Assembly (NCBI GenBank): GCA_003151515.1
Contig: PLXS01000002.1
Coordinates: 1 to 64,000 of the forward strand
Source: Opitutaceae bacterium
GTDB taxonomy: Bacteria > Verrucomicrobiota > Verrucomicrobiia > Opitutales > Opitutaceae
DNA length: 64,000 bases
Direction of reading: 5' to 3'
The translations under genes and the position numbers were made by a program. Positions 32,674 through 41,909 of the stretch are shown one piece after another (the first letter of the stretch is position 1; each line of letters begins with the position of its first letter). The notes under the pieces are model-generated. The model ran no database searches. It had not been told where the DNA came from and saw only the letters and a program-made list of their open reading frames with translations.

Positions 32674-35256
32674 CTAGTACCGCAGGCGCAGCGTCAGCGA
32701 CACCGAGATCGGCGGGCGCACGTAGATCAGGCTGTTGCCCGCGTAGCTCACGTCGATCGGGTCGAGCAGGCGGGCGTTGAGCGCGTTCTTGATGTTCAGG
32801 CGCAGGTTCCAGTGGCCCTGCCCATAGAACACGAAGCCGTCCACCTCCGTCTCGGGCGGGATGTACAGCGTGTCCTCGTCGTTCGCGTACTGCTTGCCGA
32901 TGAACTGGGGGCCGGCGCCGACGCCCCAGCCCATGGGGCTCGTGTACTCGACGAACGCGTTGGCCTCGAGCTGCGGGATGCCGGGGGCGCGCATCCGCCC
33001 CGCGGGCGGGTAGTAGAGCTGGAAGTTGGGCGTGCCGTAGCCCGTCCCGTAGGTCCCGTCGACGGGGGTCGTCGTGGCGAACGTGTCCAGGTAGTTGCCG
33101 GCCGACTGGTAGAAGACGCCGAACGCGGTGGCGTCCTGGTAGGTGAGGTTCGCGTTCAGGTTCCAGGAGCGGTTGGGCTGGTACACGGCCTCAAGCTCAA
33201 GGCCGTTGTCCTTAATCGGGTACTTGCCGCCGGTTATCTCGGTGCCGTACTTGAGCTGCTGGAACAGGGCGGCCGAGAGATAGAGCGTGTTATTGAGCAT
33301 GCTCTGCTTGTAGCCCGCCTCGTAGAGCGTGCTCTTGGTGCTGAGCACCTGATCCAGATACACCGCATCCACGCCGCCGAAGTTCGACGAGCCCAGGATG
33401 CCATCGACGTGGTCGTAGGTGATGTAGATGGTCGAGTTCTCGGTGGGCTTGAAGGACAGGCTGGTGAAGAAGGACTGGTCGTTGACGGTCCGGCTGTTGT
33501 TGTAGCCGGCGACGGTCGAGGTCGACCCGCCCTCGGGGATGTAGACCGGGGCCGCAAGGGGCACGTACTGGAAGGCGCTGTTATAGTACCCGTACTCCTC
33601 GTACGCCGGGCTTTCGCCGTGGACGTCGATGTTGTCGATCCGGTAGCCGGCGGTGAGCGTGAGCCGCTTCGTCAGGCTGACGTCGTCCTGCACGAAGTAG
33701 GCGGTGTCGTACATGGTCTCCTCCACGTTGGCGACGTCGGCCGGATCGGCGCTGTAGCCCGTGGTCCCGGGGACCCGCAGGCCGCCGCCCCAGGTGTTGT
33801 TCTCGTAGGCGTACCCCGGATAGACGATCTGGTTCAGGGGCTGGGACAGGTCGAAAGTGCCGACCGGCTCCGTCGCGTAGTCCTGGTAGGCCGTCATCTC
33901 CAGGAACTTGAAGTCGATGCCGGTGATGAGGCTGTTGTCGATGCCCTTGACGTCGAACTTGTCGTGGTACTCCAGGCGGTCCTGGATGTAGACATCCTGC
34001 GGCACGTACTCGCTGTAGCCCACCTCCTCGGACTTGTTGGAGTGGCCGGTGCTGAAGAAGGTGCGGTTCACAAGGGAGGAATCGGGCGTCAGGTCCACCG
34101 TCTCCTTGAGCTGCCCCTGGGCGACGAAGGCCCGCGCCGTGTCGGAGGGGGCGATGAGCGCGTCGTATGCGGGCAGCTTGACCGTGTGCGCCGTCGCCGG
34201 GTCGACGATCGAGTAGGAGCCGTCCGTCTGGCTGCCATAGGTGTAGGGCGGCGGGTTCGGGAACGTGATGATGTCGTAGCCGTAGTAGGCGAAGGGGCCG
34301 GAGGTCGCCGGGCTTGCGGGGCCCGCGATGTAGTTGCCGTTCTTGATGAAGTCCTCGGTGACGCGGTTCACGCCCGCGATCTCGTTCATACGGTCCTCGT
34401 AGACCTGGATCCACTCCTCGACCTTGACCTTCGAGTTGGGGAGCCAGGTCAGGGCCTCGTAGACATCCTGGCTTTGGTCGTGGTCGTTGATGTAATAGCC
34501 GTCGCCGTAGCGGCTCATGTAGCTGATGCGGTAGGCGAGCCCGTCGTTGATGGGTCCGCCGACGTCGATCGTCACCTGCTCGTTTGAGTAGTCGCGGCCG
34601 CTCGTGAGCGACCCGATCGTCGTGGTCAGCTCGGAGTGGTTCGCGTCGAAGAAGGGCTGCTTCATGATCAAGTCCACGTAGCCGCCCGAGCCCTCGAGCT
34701 GCGGGCCGTAGACGGCGGAGCCCGGGCCCTTCACGATGTCAAACCCGTCCACGCCGTTGAAGCTGGGGGGCGTCGAATTGCGCGAGAACGGGATCTGCTG
34801 GCCCCCCATGTAGATCTGCGAAAGGTCGCCGCGGATGTAGGGCACCGCGGGGATGCCGTACTGCGCCGCGGCGTAGACGCCCGAGGAAAACTGTTGGAGG
34901 TCCATGGCGTCGCGCACCAGGCGGTCTTCCATGAGCGCCGGGTCGACCGCCGTCAGCGAGCGCGGGATGTCGAGGATGTTGCGGTCGTCGCCCATGACGT
35001 CGCCCACGGGGCGCACGGTGGGCAGGACCTGCTCGTTCAGGGGCACGTCGCTCACCGTGTACTGGGCGAGCTTGGTCACCTGCGAGGAGGCGGCTGCGGT
35101 TGCCGTGGACGGAGCCTGGTTGGGCGTGGGCGTCGGCGTGGGCGTGGAGGCCGCCGGGGCGGCGGGCGTCGTGGTCTGCGCGCGGAGGTCCAGGGCGAGG
35201 CATCCGAGCGCGCAGGCCGTCGCGGAACTAACCCGTACAACCTTGGTGATGGTCAT
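32674..35256 (-). CDS. TonB-dependent outer-membrane receptor
   Basis: An 860-residue receptor with a signal peptide ending near 'LDLRAQ', a Pro/Thr-rich linker, and a plug domain ('NILDIPRSLTAVDPALMEDR', '...YIRGDLSQIYMGG', 'DGFDIVKGPGSAVYGP'). The 22-stranded barrel closes with 'PPISVSLTLRLRY'. A TonB-box-like 'KLAQYTVSDV' precedes the plug. It imports a ligand too large or scarce for porins, probably a saccharide given the neighbours; there is no SusD partner. The frame extends upstream, but the signal peptide fixes ATG 35256. It is divergent from the AraC gene at 35612. Confidence 0.92.
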   Translation of the reverse strand: MTITKVVRVSSATACALGCLALDLRAQTTTPAAPAASTPTPTPTPNQAPSTATAAASSQVTKLAQYTVSDVPLNEQVLPTVRPVGDVMGDDRNILDIPRSLTAVDPALMEDRLVRDAMDLQQFSSGVYAAAQYGIPAVPYIRGDLSQIYMGGQQIPFSRNSTPPSFNGVDGFDIVKGPGSAVYGPQLEGSGGYVDLIMKQPFFDANHSELTTTIGSLTSGRDYSNEQVTIDVGGPINDGLAYRISYMSRYGDGYYINDHDQSQDVYEALTWLPNSKVKVEEWIQVYEDRMNEIAGVNRVTEDFIKNGNYIAGPASPATSGPFAYYGYDIITFPNPPPYTYGSQTDGSYSIVDPATAHTVKLPAYDALIAPSDTARAFVAQGQLKETVDLTPDSSLVNRTFFSTGHSNKSEEVGYSEYVPQDVYIQDRLEYHDKFDVKGIDNSLITGIDFKFLEMTAYQDYATEPVGTFDLSQPLNQIVYPGYAYENNTWGGGLRVPGTTGYSADPADVANVEETMYDTAYFVQDDVSLTKRLTLTAGYRIDNIDVHGESPAYEEYGYYNSAFQYVPLAAPVYIPEGGSTSTVAGYNNSRTVNDQSFFTSLSFKPTENSTIYITYDHVDGILGSSNFGGVDAVYLDQVLSTKSTLYEAGYKQSMLNNTLYLSAALFQQLKYGTEITGGKYPIKDNGLELEAVYQPNRSWNLNANLTYQDATAFGVFYQSAGNYLDTFATTTPVDGTYGTGYGTPNFQLYYPPAGRMRAPGIPQLEANAFVEYTSPMGWGVGAGPQFIGKQYANDEDTLYIPPETEVDGFVFYGQGHWNLRLNIKNALNARLLDPIDVSYAGNSLIYVRPPISVSLTLRLRY

Positions 35257-35611
35257 GTTTGATGGTGTGGTTGGATCAGCTTCGAGGGGCACCGTGCCCG
35301 GGGACACGATGACGGGGTTCCAAAAGGGATGGCTCCACCTGCGCGATGAGTCCTGCACCAACAGTGCCTACCTGGGCGGAGTTCATGGATCGTGCACACC
35401 GCGGGAGCGCGGAGTTTCGTGACGACTATAGGCCCATTGCGGCCCGCATGCCTCCTGCCCCGTGGGAAAGCGTTCCTGAAAAATAATGTTGGGAGCCCAG
35501 CGCCGCATGGGCCGGGGCTGCGACGCGCGGGCCGCGCAGGAGGCCCCGCGGCCCGGGATTTGAGGTTTGATTCGCGGGACCAGCGGGGCATGGTTCCGGA
35601 TTAATAAGGGT
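35257..35611. promoter_or_regulatory. divergent control region between the TonB receptor and AraC regulator
   Basis: A 355-bp spacer with no coding frame of note, holding both divergent promoters. The sequence before the AraC start is AT-rich ('gattaataagggtatg'), and 'cctgaaaaataatgttggg' near 35470-35490 is an island of low GC. I could not define operator half-sites. Confidence 0.5.
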
Positions 35612-36436
35612 ATGACCGATGTTCACTTCCAAACGTTCGGCCTTGATGCCCGACTGCTTAAGCTTCCGAAGCCGATGGGGGTCATTCATCTCCACCACGA
35701 GGTGGAGATGAACTACGTGTTCCGCGGGGGAATCACGTACCTGCACCGGGGCACGATGCGCCGGCTGGACTCGGAGCGCCTCGCGCTCTTCTGGGGCTCG
35801 ACGCCGCACAGCCTGGTCGGCGTGGACCCCGGGACCGAGATGGCGTGGATCACCGTTCCGCTCGCGTGGGTGTGGGCGTGGGGGCTTCCCCAGCGCTTCA
35901 TGCGGGAGCTCATGGAGGGCAACTGGTGGTTCGCGCCGCCCAGCTTCGGGAGCCGCTTCCAGGTGCGCGCCTGGGTCGACGAGCTCTACAACCCGACGCG
36001 GGCGCAGCAGCGGCGCCTGCTCCTCGAGCTTGAGGCGAGCTTCCTTTGGCTCGCGGACCAGGCCCTCCTTCCCGACACCGCTTCGCGCTGGGGCGAGGGG
36101 GAGTCGACAGTCGGCCTGCAGCGAGTCGAGAAGATGGCGCGTTGCATGGCCGAGCGCTTCCAGGAGAACCTGACGGTGGCCGACATCGCGAAGGCCGCCA
36201 ACGTGCACCCGAACTACGCCATGCCGCTCTTCCGCAGGCACTGCGGCGTGACGATCCGCGACTACCTGCTGCAGTACAGGATCACGCACGCCCAGAGGCT
36301 CCTCCTCACGACTGACGACAAGATCATCAACGTGGCGCTCGCGAGCGGCTTCAGCTCTCAGAGCTCGTTTTACGCGGCGTTCGTGAAGCTGATGCGCGAC
36401 ACCCCGCAGGGATTCCGCCGAAGGATGGAGTCCTAG
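35612..36436 (+). CDS. AraC-family transcriptional regulator (MelR-like)
   Basis: A 274-residue regulator with an N-terminal cupin ('GVIHLHHEVEMNYVFRGGITYLHRG', 'LALFWGSTPHSLVGV') and C-terminal AraC helix-turn-helix pair ('LTVADIAKAANVHPNYAMPLF', 'IINVALASGFSSQSSFYAAF'). Sequence flavour is that of MelR-type melibiose regulators. The start at ATG 35612 opens the homologous region; the frame extends upstream without content. It probably controls the divergent TonB receptor-ADH-ALDH genes. Its stop overlaps that of the convergent deaminase gene by 4 bp. Confidence 0.88.
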   Translation: MTDVHFQTFGLDARLLKLPKPMGVIHLHHEVEMNYVFRGGITYLHRGTMRRLDSERLALFWGSTPHSLVGVDPGTEMAWITVPLAWVWAWGLPQRFMRELMEGNWWFAPPSFGSRFQVRAWVDELYNPTRAQQRRLLLELEASFLWLADQALLPDTASRWGEGESTVGLQRVEKMARCMAERFQENLTVADIAKAANVHPNYAMPLFRRHCGVTIRDYLLQYRITHAQRLLLTTDDKIINVALASGFSSQSSFYAAFVKLMRDTPQGFRRRMES

Positions 36437-37764
36437 GGCCCGGGCCAGCCCGCCTGCTCGTCAAAGTCCGGGAGCTTGGCCTCGCGGAACTCCTCCCCGT
36501 GGATCAGCCGACGGGGCGTCGACGGCCGCGCCAGGAGCGAGTAGAGCCTGCGGACCGAGAAGACGATCATGTCGGCGGGGGAGCCCGGCGCGACCCTGCC
36601 GTGGACAGGCAGCCCCATGATGGCGGCCGGGCCGGTCGTGACAACCGAGGGCGAGAAAGCGAGGCGCGAGTCCAGGTGGGCCAGCCGGACGCTCTCGACG
36701 TAGACCTCGATGGGGTCGAAGTCCCCCCAGCCGATGAAGGCGTCGCGGACATTGTCCCCGCCGCAGGCGACCGTGACCCCGGCGTCGATGAACTCATGGA
36801 TGAGGGTCAGCCCGCGCCACTGCGGCGTGCGCGGCGTCCCGAATGTCCCCGGTGGCGCCGGGGCCCGGGTGCGCCCCTGCAGGTGAATGTTCGCGAGGGG
36901 GAGCGAGATGATCCCGATCCCCGCCTCCTTCACGAGGGCGATTGTCTCCCGCGCGCGCTCCGGCGGCTGCACCGAAAGGGAGCAGTTGTGGCCGCAGGCG
37001 ACGGGATACGGGAACTCGTTGCGGAGCACCGCCTCGGCAGTGGCCCTCAGGCACTCCGCCTCGGCAAGCCCGCTTTCGTCGACATGCAGGTCGAGGCCGA
37101 CTCCGATCTCCTTGGCAGCGGCCATGATGCTGTCCAGCTGCCGGGGCAGGTCGGGATTGGGCTGCGGGAACCCTCCGATCGCCGTGGCCCCGTGCTCCGC
37201 CGTGAGGTTCAGGATATGGTCGGCGCCGCCGCCGAAGAAGTCGGCGAAGGCGAAGAGGCTCACGGTCTGGATGTGGATCCGGCCGGCCCACTCCCTGCGC
37301 AGGCGCGAGAGCGCGGCGTGCGCCCCCGCGCCGGTGCGGAGGTTCGTGTCAAGGTGGGTGCGCAGGGCGCACGTCCCGTGGGCCCAGGCGCTTCGCAGCC
37401 CGAAGTCGGCTCGTCGGTAGACGTCCTCCTCGTCCCAGTGCACGCTGTCGGCCCGCAGGACTGCGTTCGACTCCCAGAAATCGCCGTGGATGCCCGGGGC
37501 GCGGTCCCAGGTGTGGCACTTGTCGAGGTGCGTGTGGACCTCGAGGACCCCAGGGAAGACAAGGAGCCCGCCGAGGTCGGTCACGCGGGTTCCCGCCGGG
37601 GCGCCCGCGGGCTCCGCGGAGTCGCGCACCTGCGCGATGAGGCTTCCGTCCACCAGCACGTCGCACTCGCGCCAGGGCTCGATGGGGCTGTCGCCGGAGC
37701 CGGGCCTGTCGAGCGGGGAGGGCAGGCAGGCGATCGGGATGCGAGCGCGGCGGAAGAGGTGCAT
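36433..37764 (-). CDS. cytosine-deaminase-like amidohydrolase
   Basis: A 443-residue metal-dependent amidohydrolase of the CodA group. Metal and catalytic segments are 'VHTHLDKCHT', 'LDLHVDESG' (His and general-base Glu), 'VACGHNCSL' and 'ACGGDNVRDAFIGWGDFDP', which parallel CodA's HxH, HCDE, SHTT and GHDDVFDPW. 'LANIHLQGR' is close to the CodA 'NPLVNIHLQGR'. It would hydrolyse an amino-pyrimidine, creatinine-like or related cyclic amidine in the cytosol. Where CodA has GHDDV this protein has GGDNV, so the substrate is likely altered. It is divergent from an NMT1-type binding protein gene. Confidence 0.82.
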   Translation of the reverse strand: MHLFRRARIPIACLPSPLDRPGSGDSPIEPWRECDVLVDGSLIAQVRDSAEPAGAPAGTRVTDLGGLLVFPGVLEVHTHLDKCHTWDRAPGIHGDFWESNAVLRADSVHWDEEDVYRRADFGLRSAWAHGTCALRTHLDTNLRTGAGAHAALSRLRREWAGRIHIQTVSLFAFADFFGGGADHILNLTAEHGATAIGGFPQPNPDLPRQLDSIMAAAKEIGVGLDLHVDESGLAEAECLRATAEAVLRNEFPYPVACGHNCSLSVQPPERARETIALVKEAGIGIISLPLANIHLQGRTRAPAPPGTFGTPRTPQWRGLTLIHEFIDAGVTVACGGDNVRDAFIGWGDFDPIEVYVESVRLAHLDSRLAFSPSVVTTGPAAIMGLPVHGRVAPGSPADMIVFSVRRLYSLLARPSTPRRLIHGEEFREAKLPDFDEQAGWPGP

Positions 37765-37954
37765 GGAGGGTCGTGCTCCGGGTCTCCTGAGCTTGTTTCC
37801 GGGTAGACCCTCGCGAGGACGCGCCGCGGCGCAAGCAAGTTCCTAGGCCCGCGCCGGGCGCATCCATGCGGCGTGGATTTTGTTGCAACCTTTGCCCCAA
37901 TCCAATTCGAGTCACGGCCGCCCGCTCCCCGGGAGCCGAGGCACCTCCTCTCCG

Positions 37955-38989
37955 ATGGCCCAAAGAAACCACGCGTCCGCGCTGTTCTGCGCCCTGCTCG
38001 CGGCCGCCGCGTCGCTTGCCGGATGCGGCAGGCCGGCGCAGACCGCCGCCCCCGGCGCGCAAGCCACGGGGGGGGCCGGGCTGCTCAAGGTCAGCCTCAA
38101 GCTCGACTGGTACCCGACCGCCGAGCATGGGGGGTTCTTCCAGGCCCTTGCGAAGGGCTACTACAGGGATGCGGGCCTCGACGTGACGATACTCCCCGGC
38201 GGGCCCGGTGCGTTCCCGCTCCCGTTCGTCGCCACGGGCAGGGCGGACTTCGGCATCGGGCGCTTCGACGACGTCATCCTCGCGGTGAAGCAGGGCCTGC
38301 CGCTCCTGGTGGTCTGCGCCCAGATGCAGCACGACCCCCAGGCGATCATGGTGCACGAGGACGGTCCCGTGAGGACCTTCAGGGACCTGGACGGACGCTC
38401 GGTGATGAGCAACCCGGGGTCCAACTGGGTCGCGTTTGTGCAGATGCGCTACGGCGTGAAGTTCAACCTCATCCCCATGGACTACGGCCTGGGGCGGTTC
38501 ATGGCGGACAGGGATTTCATCCAGCAGTGCTTCGTTTCGAGCGAACCGTTCTTCGCCGAGCAGAACGGGGTGAAGACGCGTGTCCTTCTCATCGCGAGCG
38601 GGGGCTACGACCCGTACCGTGTGGTTCTGACGAACCGCACGTTCGCCAAAAGCCACCCCGACGCCGTCCGGGCCTTCGTCGCCGCAACGATCCGCGGCTA
38701 CCGGGAGTTCATGGAGGGCAACGGCGCCGAGGCCAGGGCCCGGATCCAGTCCGAGAATCCGTCGCAGTCCCCCCAGCTCATGGACTACTCCGTCGCCACC
38801 CTCAGGCGCTACAAGCTCGTGGAGGGGGATGCGGCGAAGGGCGAGCGAATGGGGCTGCTCACGCCGGAGCGCGCGAAGGCCATGGTCCAGACGCTTGTGG
38901 ATCTCAAGGCCCTAGACGCGCCGATGCCGCTCGGGGACTTCGTCAGCTTTGATTTCCTGCCGCCGGCGAGCGCCGATGCCGCCAGGTAG
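37955..38989 (+). CDS. NMT1/THI5-type ABC substrate-binding lipoprotein
   Basis: A 344-residue lipoprotein: signal peptide with lipobox L21-A-G-C24, then the NMT1-like fold ('LKLDWYPTAEHGGFFQALAKGYY', 'VATGRADFGIGRFDDVILA', 'DLDGRSVMSNPGSNW'). Family members bind thiamine or riboflavin pyrimidine precursors, nitrate/sulfonate analogues and similar small molecules. No permease or ATPase gene is next to it, so it is an orphan here. Divergence from the deaminase (190-bp spacer) suggests a pyrimidine-type ligand. An upstream in-frame start at 37880 exists, but the lipoprotein signal fixes ATG 37955. Confidence 0.85.
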   Translation: MAQRNHASALFCALLAAAASLAGCGRPAQTAAPGAQATGGAGLLKVSLKLDWYPTAEHGGFFQALAKGYYRDAGLDVTILPGGPGAFPLPFVATGRADFGIGRFDDVILAVKQGLPLLVVCAQMQHDPQAIMVHEDGPVRTFRDLDGRSVMSNPGSNWVAFVQMRYGVKFNLIPMDYGLGRFMADRDFIQQCFVSSEPFFAEQNGVKTRVLLIASGGYDPYRVVLTNRTFAKSHPDAVRAFVAATIRGYREFMEGNGAEARARIQSENPSQSPQLMDYSVATLRRYKLVEGDAAKGERMGLLTPERAKAMVQTLVDLKALDAPMPLGDFVSFDFLPPASADAAR

Positions 38990-39142
38990 CCCGGGGCGGC
39001 CCTGGTCGCGGCCCACGACCCCGGCATGGGATAGCGGGCCTTATTTTTCGGGAGGGGTTCCATAGGGCAAAGGAGGCGACCGGAGCGGCTTCAACCTATA
39101 CTGGAGGTTCCGCGGCAAGCTCCCGGGCTTGAAACCCCAACC

Positions 39143-40438
39143 ATGAAACCCATCAAAGTAGGCATCCTAGGCGCTGGAAGCTTCGCGCGCGCATTCGTGC
39201 CCCTCTTCAAGGCGCATCCGCTCGTCCGCGGCGTCAGCATCGCGGAGAGGATCCCGGAGCGCCTCAGGGAGGAGGCCGCGAGGGCGGGGGTCACGGAGGC
39301 CTACGGCTCTCTCGAGGAGCTGCTGGAGAGCGACTGCGATGCCGTGGGCATCTTCACGCAGCGCTGGATGCATGCGCCGCAGGCGATCGCGGCGCTCAAG
39401 GCCGGAAAGCATGTGTACTCCTGCGTGCCCGCGGGGTTCACGCTGGATGAGCTGGGCGAGCTGGTGGAGACCGTGAGGCGCACCGGGCTCACGTACATGC
39501 TCGGCGAGACCAGCTACTACTATCCCTCGGCGATCTTCTGCCGCGAGATGTGGCGTCGGGGCAGGTTCGGCCGGTTCGTCTACGGCGAGGGCGAGTACAT
39601 TCACGACATGTCGCACGGCTTCTACCAGGCCTACGAGTACAGCGGCGGACCCGACTGGAAGCGGACGGCGGGGGTTCCCCCTATGCTCTACCCGACGCAC
39701 ACGATGAGCATGATCGTAAGCGTGACCGGGGCCCGCATGACGCGGGTCTCCTGCCTGGGCCAGGTGGATCAGAGCGGCGACGGCATCTTCGGCAAGGGGC
39801 TCAACCTCTGGGACAACGCCTTCAGCAACGAGACCGCCCTGTTCCGCACGAGCGACGGGGGCAGCGCGCGCATAAACGAGCTTCGGCGCGTGGGCCACTG
39901 GGGCGGGCGCTCGGTGCGCCTGAGCATCTTCGGCACCGAGGGGTGCTTCGAGGAGCAGCCCGACGGCGAGGTGTGGGTCAACCATGCGCGCGAGGTGACG
40001 CCCCTGGGCGACCTGCTGCGCTGCAGCCCCGGCGTGCCGGACGGCGCCGGCGCCGTGGCCGAGATTGCGGACGGCACGCAATACGACTTTCATTCGGGGA
40101 TGGCGCCTGTGCACCCGAAGTGGCGGCTGCCGGCTGAGCTCGTGAACCTTCCCACGGGGCACTACGGCTCGCACCTCTTCCTGGTCGACGACTTTGTGCG
40201 CGCATGCACGTCCGGCGCGCTCCCGCCCAACCACGCGTGGGCGGCGGCCCGCTACAACATCCCGGGCATAATTGCGCACGAGTCCGCGAAGCGCGACGGC
40301 GAGCTCATCGCCGTTCCCGACCTGGGTGATCCGCCGTCGTCCATGGCCCGCCTTGACGACCAGCTCTCGAAGCTGGCTCCGGCCGTTCCCGCCTGGACCC
40401 TCCCCAAGCCGGCCTATGTCGGCGCGTCCTGGTGGTAG
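39143..40438 (+). CDS. Gfo/Idh/MocA-family oxidoreductase
   Basis: A 431-residue NAD(P)-dependent dehydrogenase of sugars or cyclitols. The Rossmann motif is 'VGILGAGSFARAF', then 'DCDAVGIFTQRWMHAPQAIAALKAGKHVYSCVP' region with 'AGKHV' (the family's EKP site is here 'VPA', a departure). The C-terminal substrate domain includes 'GGPDWKRTAGVPPMLYPTHTM', with the usual His. It is followed 11 bp later by the sugar-porter gene, beginning a five-gene sugar set. The missing EKP Lys makes the catalytic role uncertain. Confidence 0.87.
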   Translation: MKPIKVGILGAGSFARAFVPLFKAHPLVRGVSIAERIPERLREEAARAGVTEAYGSLEELLESDCDAVGIFTQRWMHAPQAIAALKAGKHVYSCVPAGFTLDELGELVETVRRTGLTYMLGETSYYYPSAIFCREMWRRGRFGRFVYGEGEYIHDMSHGFYQAYEYSGGPDWKRTAGVPPMLYPTHTMSMIVSVTGARMTRVSCLGQVDQSGDGIFGKGLNLWDNAFSNETALFRTSDGGSARINELRRVGHWGGRSVRLSIFGTEGCFEEQPDGEVWVNHAREVTPLGDLLRCSPGVPDGAGAVAEIADGTQYDFHSGMAPVHPKWRLPAELVNLPTGHYGSHLFLVDDFVRACTSGALPPNHAWAAARYNIPGIIAHESAKRDGELIAVPDLGDPPSSMARLDDQLSKLAPAVPAWTLPKPAYVGASWW

Positions 40439-40449
40439 GCGGGGTCCCC

Positions 40450-41847
40450 ATGGACGCGCCCCCCACCGCGGTGAACTTCCGGTACCTGGTGCCGGTCTGC
40501 CTGGTCGCCGCGTTGGGCGGCCTTCTCTTCGGCTATGACACCGGCGTCATCTCGGGCGCGATCGAGCCGCTGACCGCGCGGTTCGCCCTGGGCGACTTCA
40601 TGAAGGGCTGGGTGTCGGGCTGCGTGCTTCTGGGCTGCGCCGCGGGGGTGCTCTGCTTCGGGCCGCTTTCCGACCGCTTCGGCCGCAGGCTCCCCTTGTT
40701 CCTGTCAGCCGTCCTGTTCCTCGCGTCGGCCGTGGGCACGGCCCTTCCGAGCCAAGTGTGGGTCTTCATCGCCTTCCGGTTCCTCGGCGGGGTCGGCATC
40801 GGCGTCGCGTCGATCGCGACGCCCATATATATCGCCGAAATCGCCCCGGCGCGGGTGCGGGGCCGGCTGGTTGCCGTCAATCAGATCGCGATCGTCCTCG
40901 GGATCGCGGCGACATCCTGTGTCAACTACGTGATCGCCGGCTGGGGCGACCAGGCGTGGCTCATCTCCACGGGGTGGCGTTGCATGTTTGCCACGGGAAT
41001 CGTGCCCTCGGTGTTCTTCGGGTTGATGCTTTTGCGCATACCCGAGAGCCCCCGCTGGCTCGTCGAGATGAGGCGGGAGGGCGAGGCCAGGAGCATCATG
41101 GAGCGGGTCAGGGGGGCGGGGTCCTGCGAGGCGGAGCTCGACGAGATCCGGAACGCGATCCTGGCCGAGGAGGCCTCCCGCGTCTCGCTGTTCTCGAGCA
41201 AGCTGCGTTACCCGCTTGTCCTGGGCATCGCGCTCGCAATCCTCCAGCAGGTCACGGGCATCAACGTCTTCATGTACTTCGGGGCGACCATCTTCCGGAG
41301 CCTGAGCGCGTCGACGGGTGTCGACGCGGGCCTCCTTCAGCAGGTGATCATCAACGGCTCCTGCGTCATCTTCACCGTGATCGCAATCGCCTCGGTGGAC
41401 CAGTGGGGGAGGAGGCCGCTCATGATTCTCGGCACCGCCGGGATGGGGCTCGCACTTCTCGCGATGGGGGGGATGGCGCAGTTGGTGGCGGACCCGGCCG
41501 CGGCGGGCGGATGGATGCTCCTCGTGATCGTGGCCTACATCGCGTCGTTCGGCCTTTCCGTCGGGCCGGTCACCTGGGTCATCTTGGCGGAGATATTCCC
41601 GACCACCGTGCGCGGGAGGGCCATGGGCCTTGCGACCTTCTTCCTCTGGACGGCCGACTATGTGGTGACGCAGACCTTCCCTCTCATGGACGCCAAGGGT
41701 TCCTGGTTCGTGCGGCACTTCAGCCACGCGTTCCCGTTCTACGCGTACGCGGCCTTCTGCGCGGTGCTGATCGCGGTTGTCTTGAAGTTCGTCCCGGAGA
41801 CCAAGGGCCGGTCCCTGGAGGGGATCGAGCGCGCGTGGATTGGCTGA
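40450..41847 (+). CDS. MFS sugar/inositol porter
   Basis: A 465-residue 12-helix transporter of the sugar-porter family (XylE/GLUT/IolT). Motifs are 'GGLLFGYDTGVISGA' in helix 1, 'DRFGRR' after helix 2, 'PESPRWL' after helix 6, 'QQVTGINVFMYFG' in helix 7, 'DQWGRRPL' and the terminal 'PETKGRSLE'. It would bring a hexose, pentose or inositol across the inner membrane with protons. ATG 40450 is preferred over a GTG at 40432 that overlaps the upstream gene. It lies between the MocA-type dehydrogenase and the GH127 gene. Confidence 0.94.
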   Translation: MDAPPTAVNFRYLVPVCLVAALGGLLFGYDTGVISGAIEPLTARFALGDFMKGWVSGCVLLGCAAGVLCFGPLSDRFGRRLPLFLSAVLFLASAVGTALPSQVWVFIAFRFLGGVGIGVASIATPIYIAEIAPARVRGRLVAVNQIAIVLGIAATSCVNYVIAGWGDQAWLISTGWRCMFATGIVPSVFFGLMLLRIPESPRWLVEMRREGEARSIMERVRGAGSCEAELDEIRNAILAEEASRVSLFSSKLRYPLVLGIALAILQQVTGINVFMYFGATIFRSLSASTGVDAGLLQQVIINGSCVIFTVIAIASVDQWGRRPLMILGTAGMGLALLAMGGMAQLVADPAAAGGWMLLVIVAYIASFGLSVGPVTWVILAEIFPTTVRGRAMGLATFFLWTADYVVTQTFPLMDAKGSWFVRHFSHAFPFYAYAAFCAVLIAVVLKFVPETKGRSLEGIERAWIG

Positions 41848-41909
41848 CCCCGCGATGAACCTCGTCCTGCGTGCGCTTTCCCGTTAAGCGGTCCCCGACA
41901 GGTGCTCCC

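Noticed and set aside
32812-34587. Val/Arg-rich 591-residue frame antisense to the TonB receptor
   Set aside because: Shadow of the receptor's codon pattern; no domains or start signals.
36499-37806. 435-residue plus-strand frame across the deaminase gene
   Set aside because: The minus strand encodes an intact amidohydrolase; the plus translation has no recognisable motif.
37765-37954. Possible TPP riboswitch between the deaminase and NMT1-type genes
   Set aside because: The conserved CUGAGA and ACCUGAUCUGGAUAAUxCCAGCG-type elements are absent.
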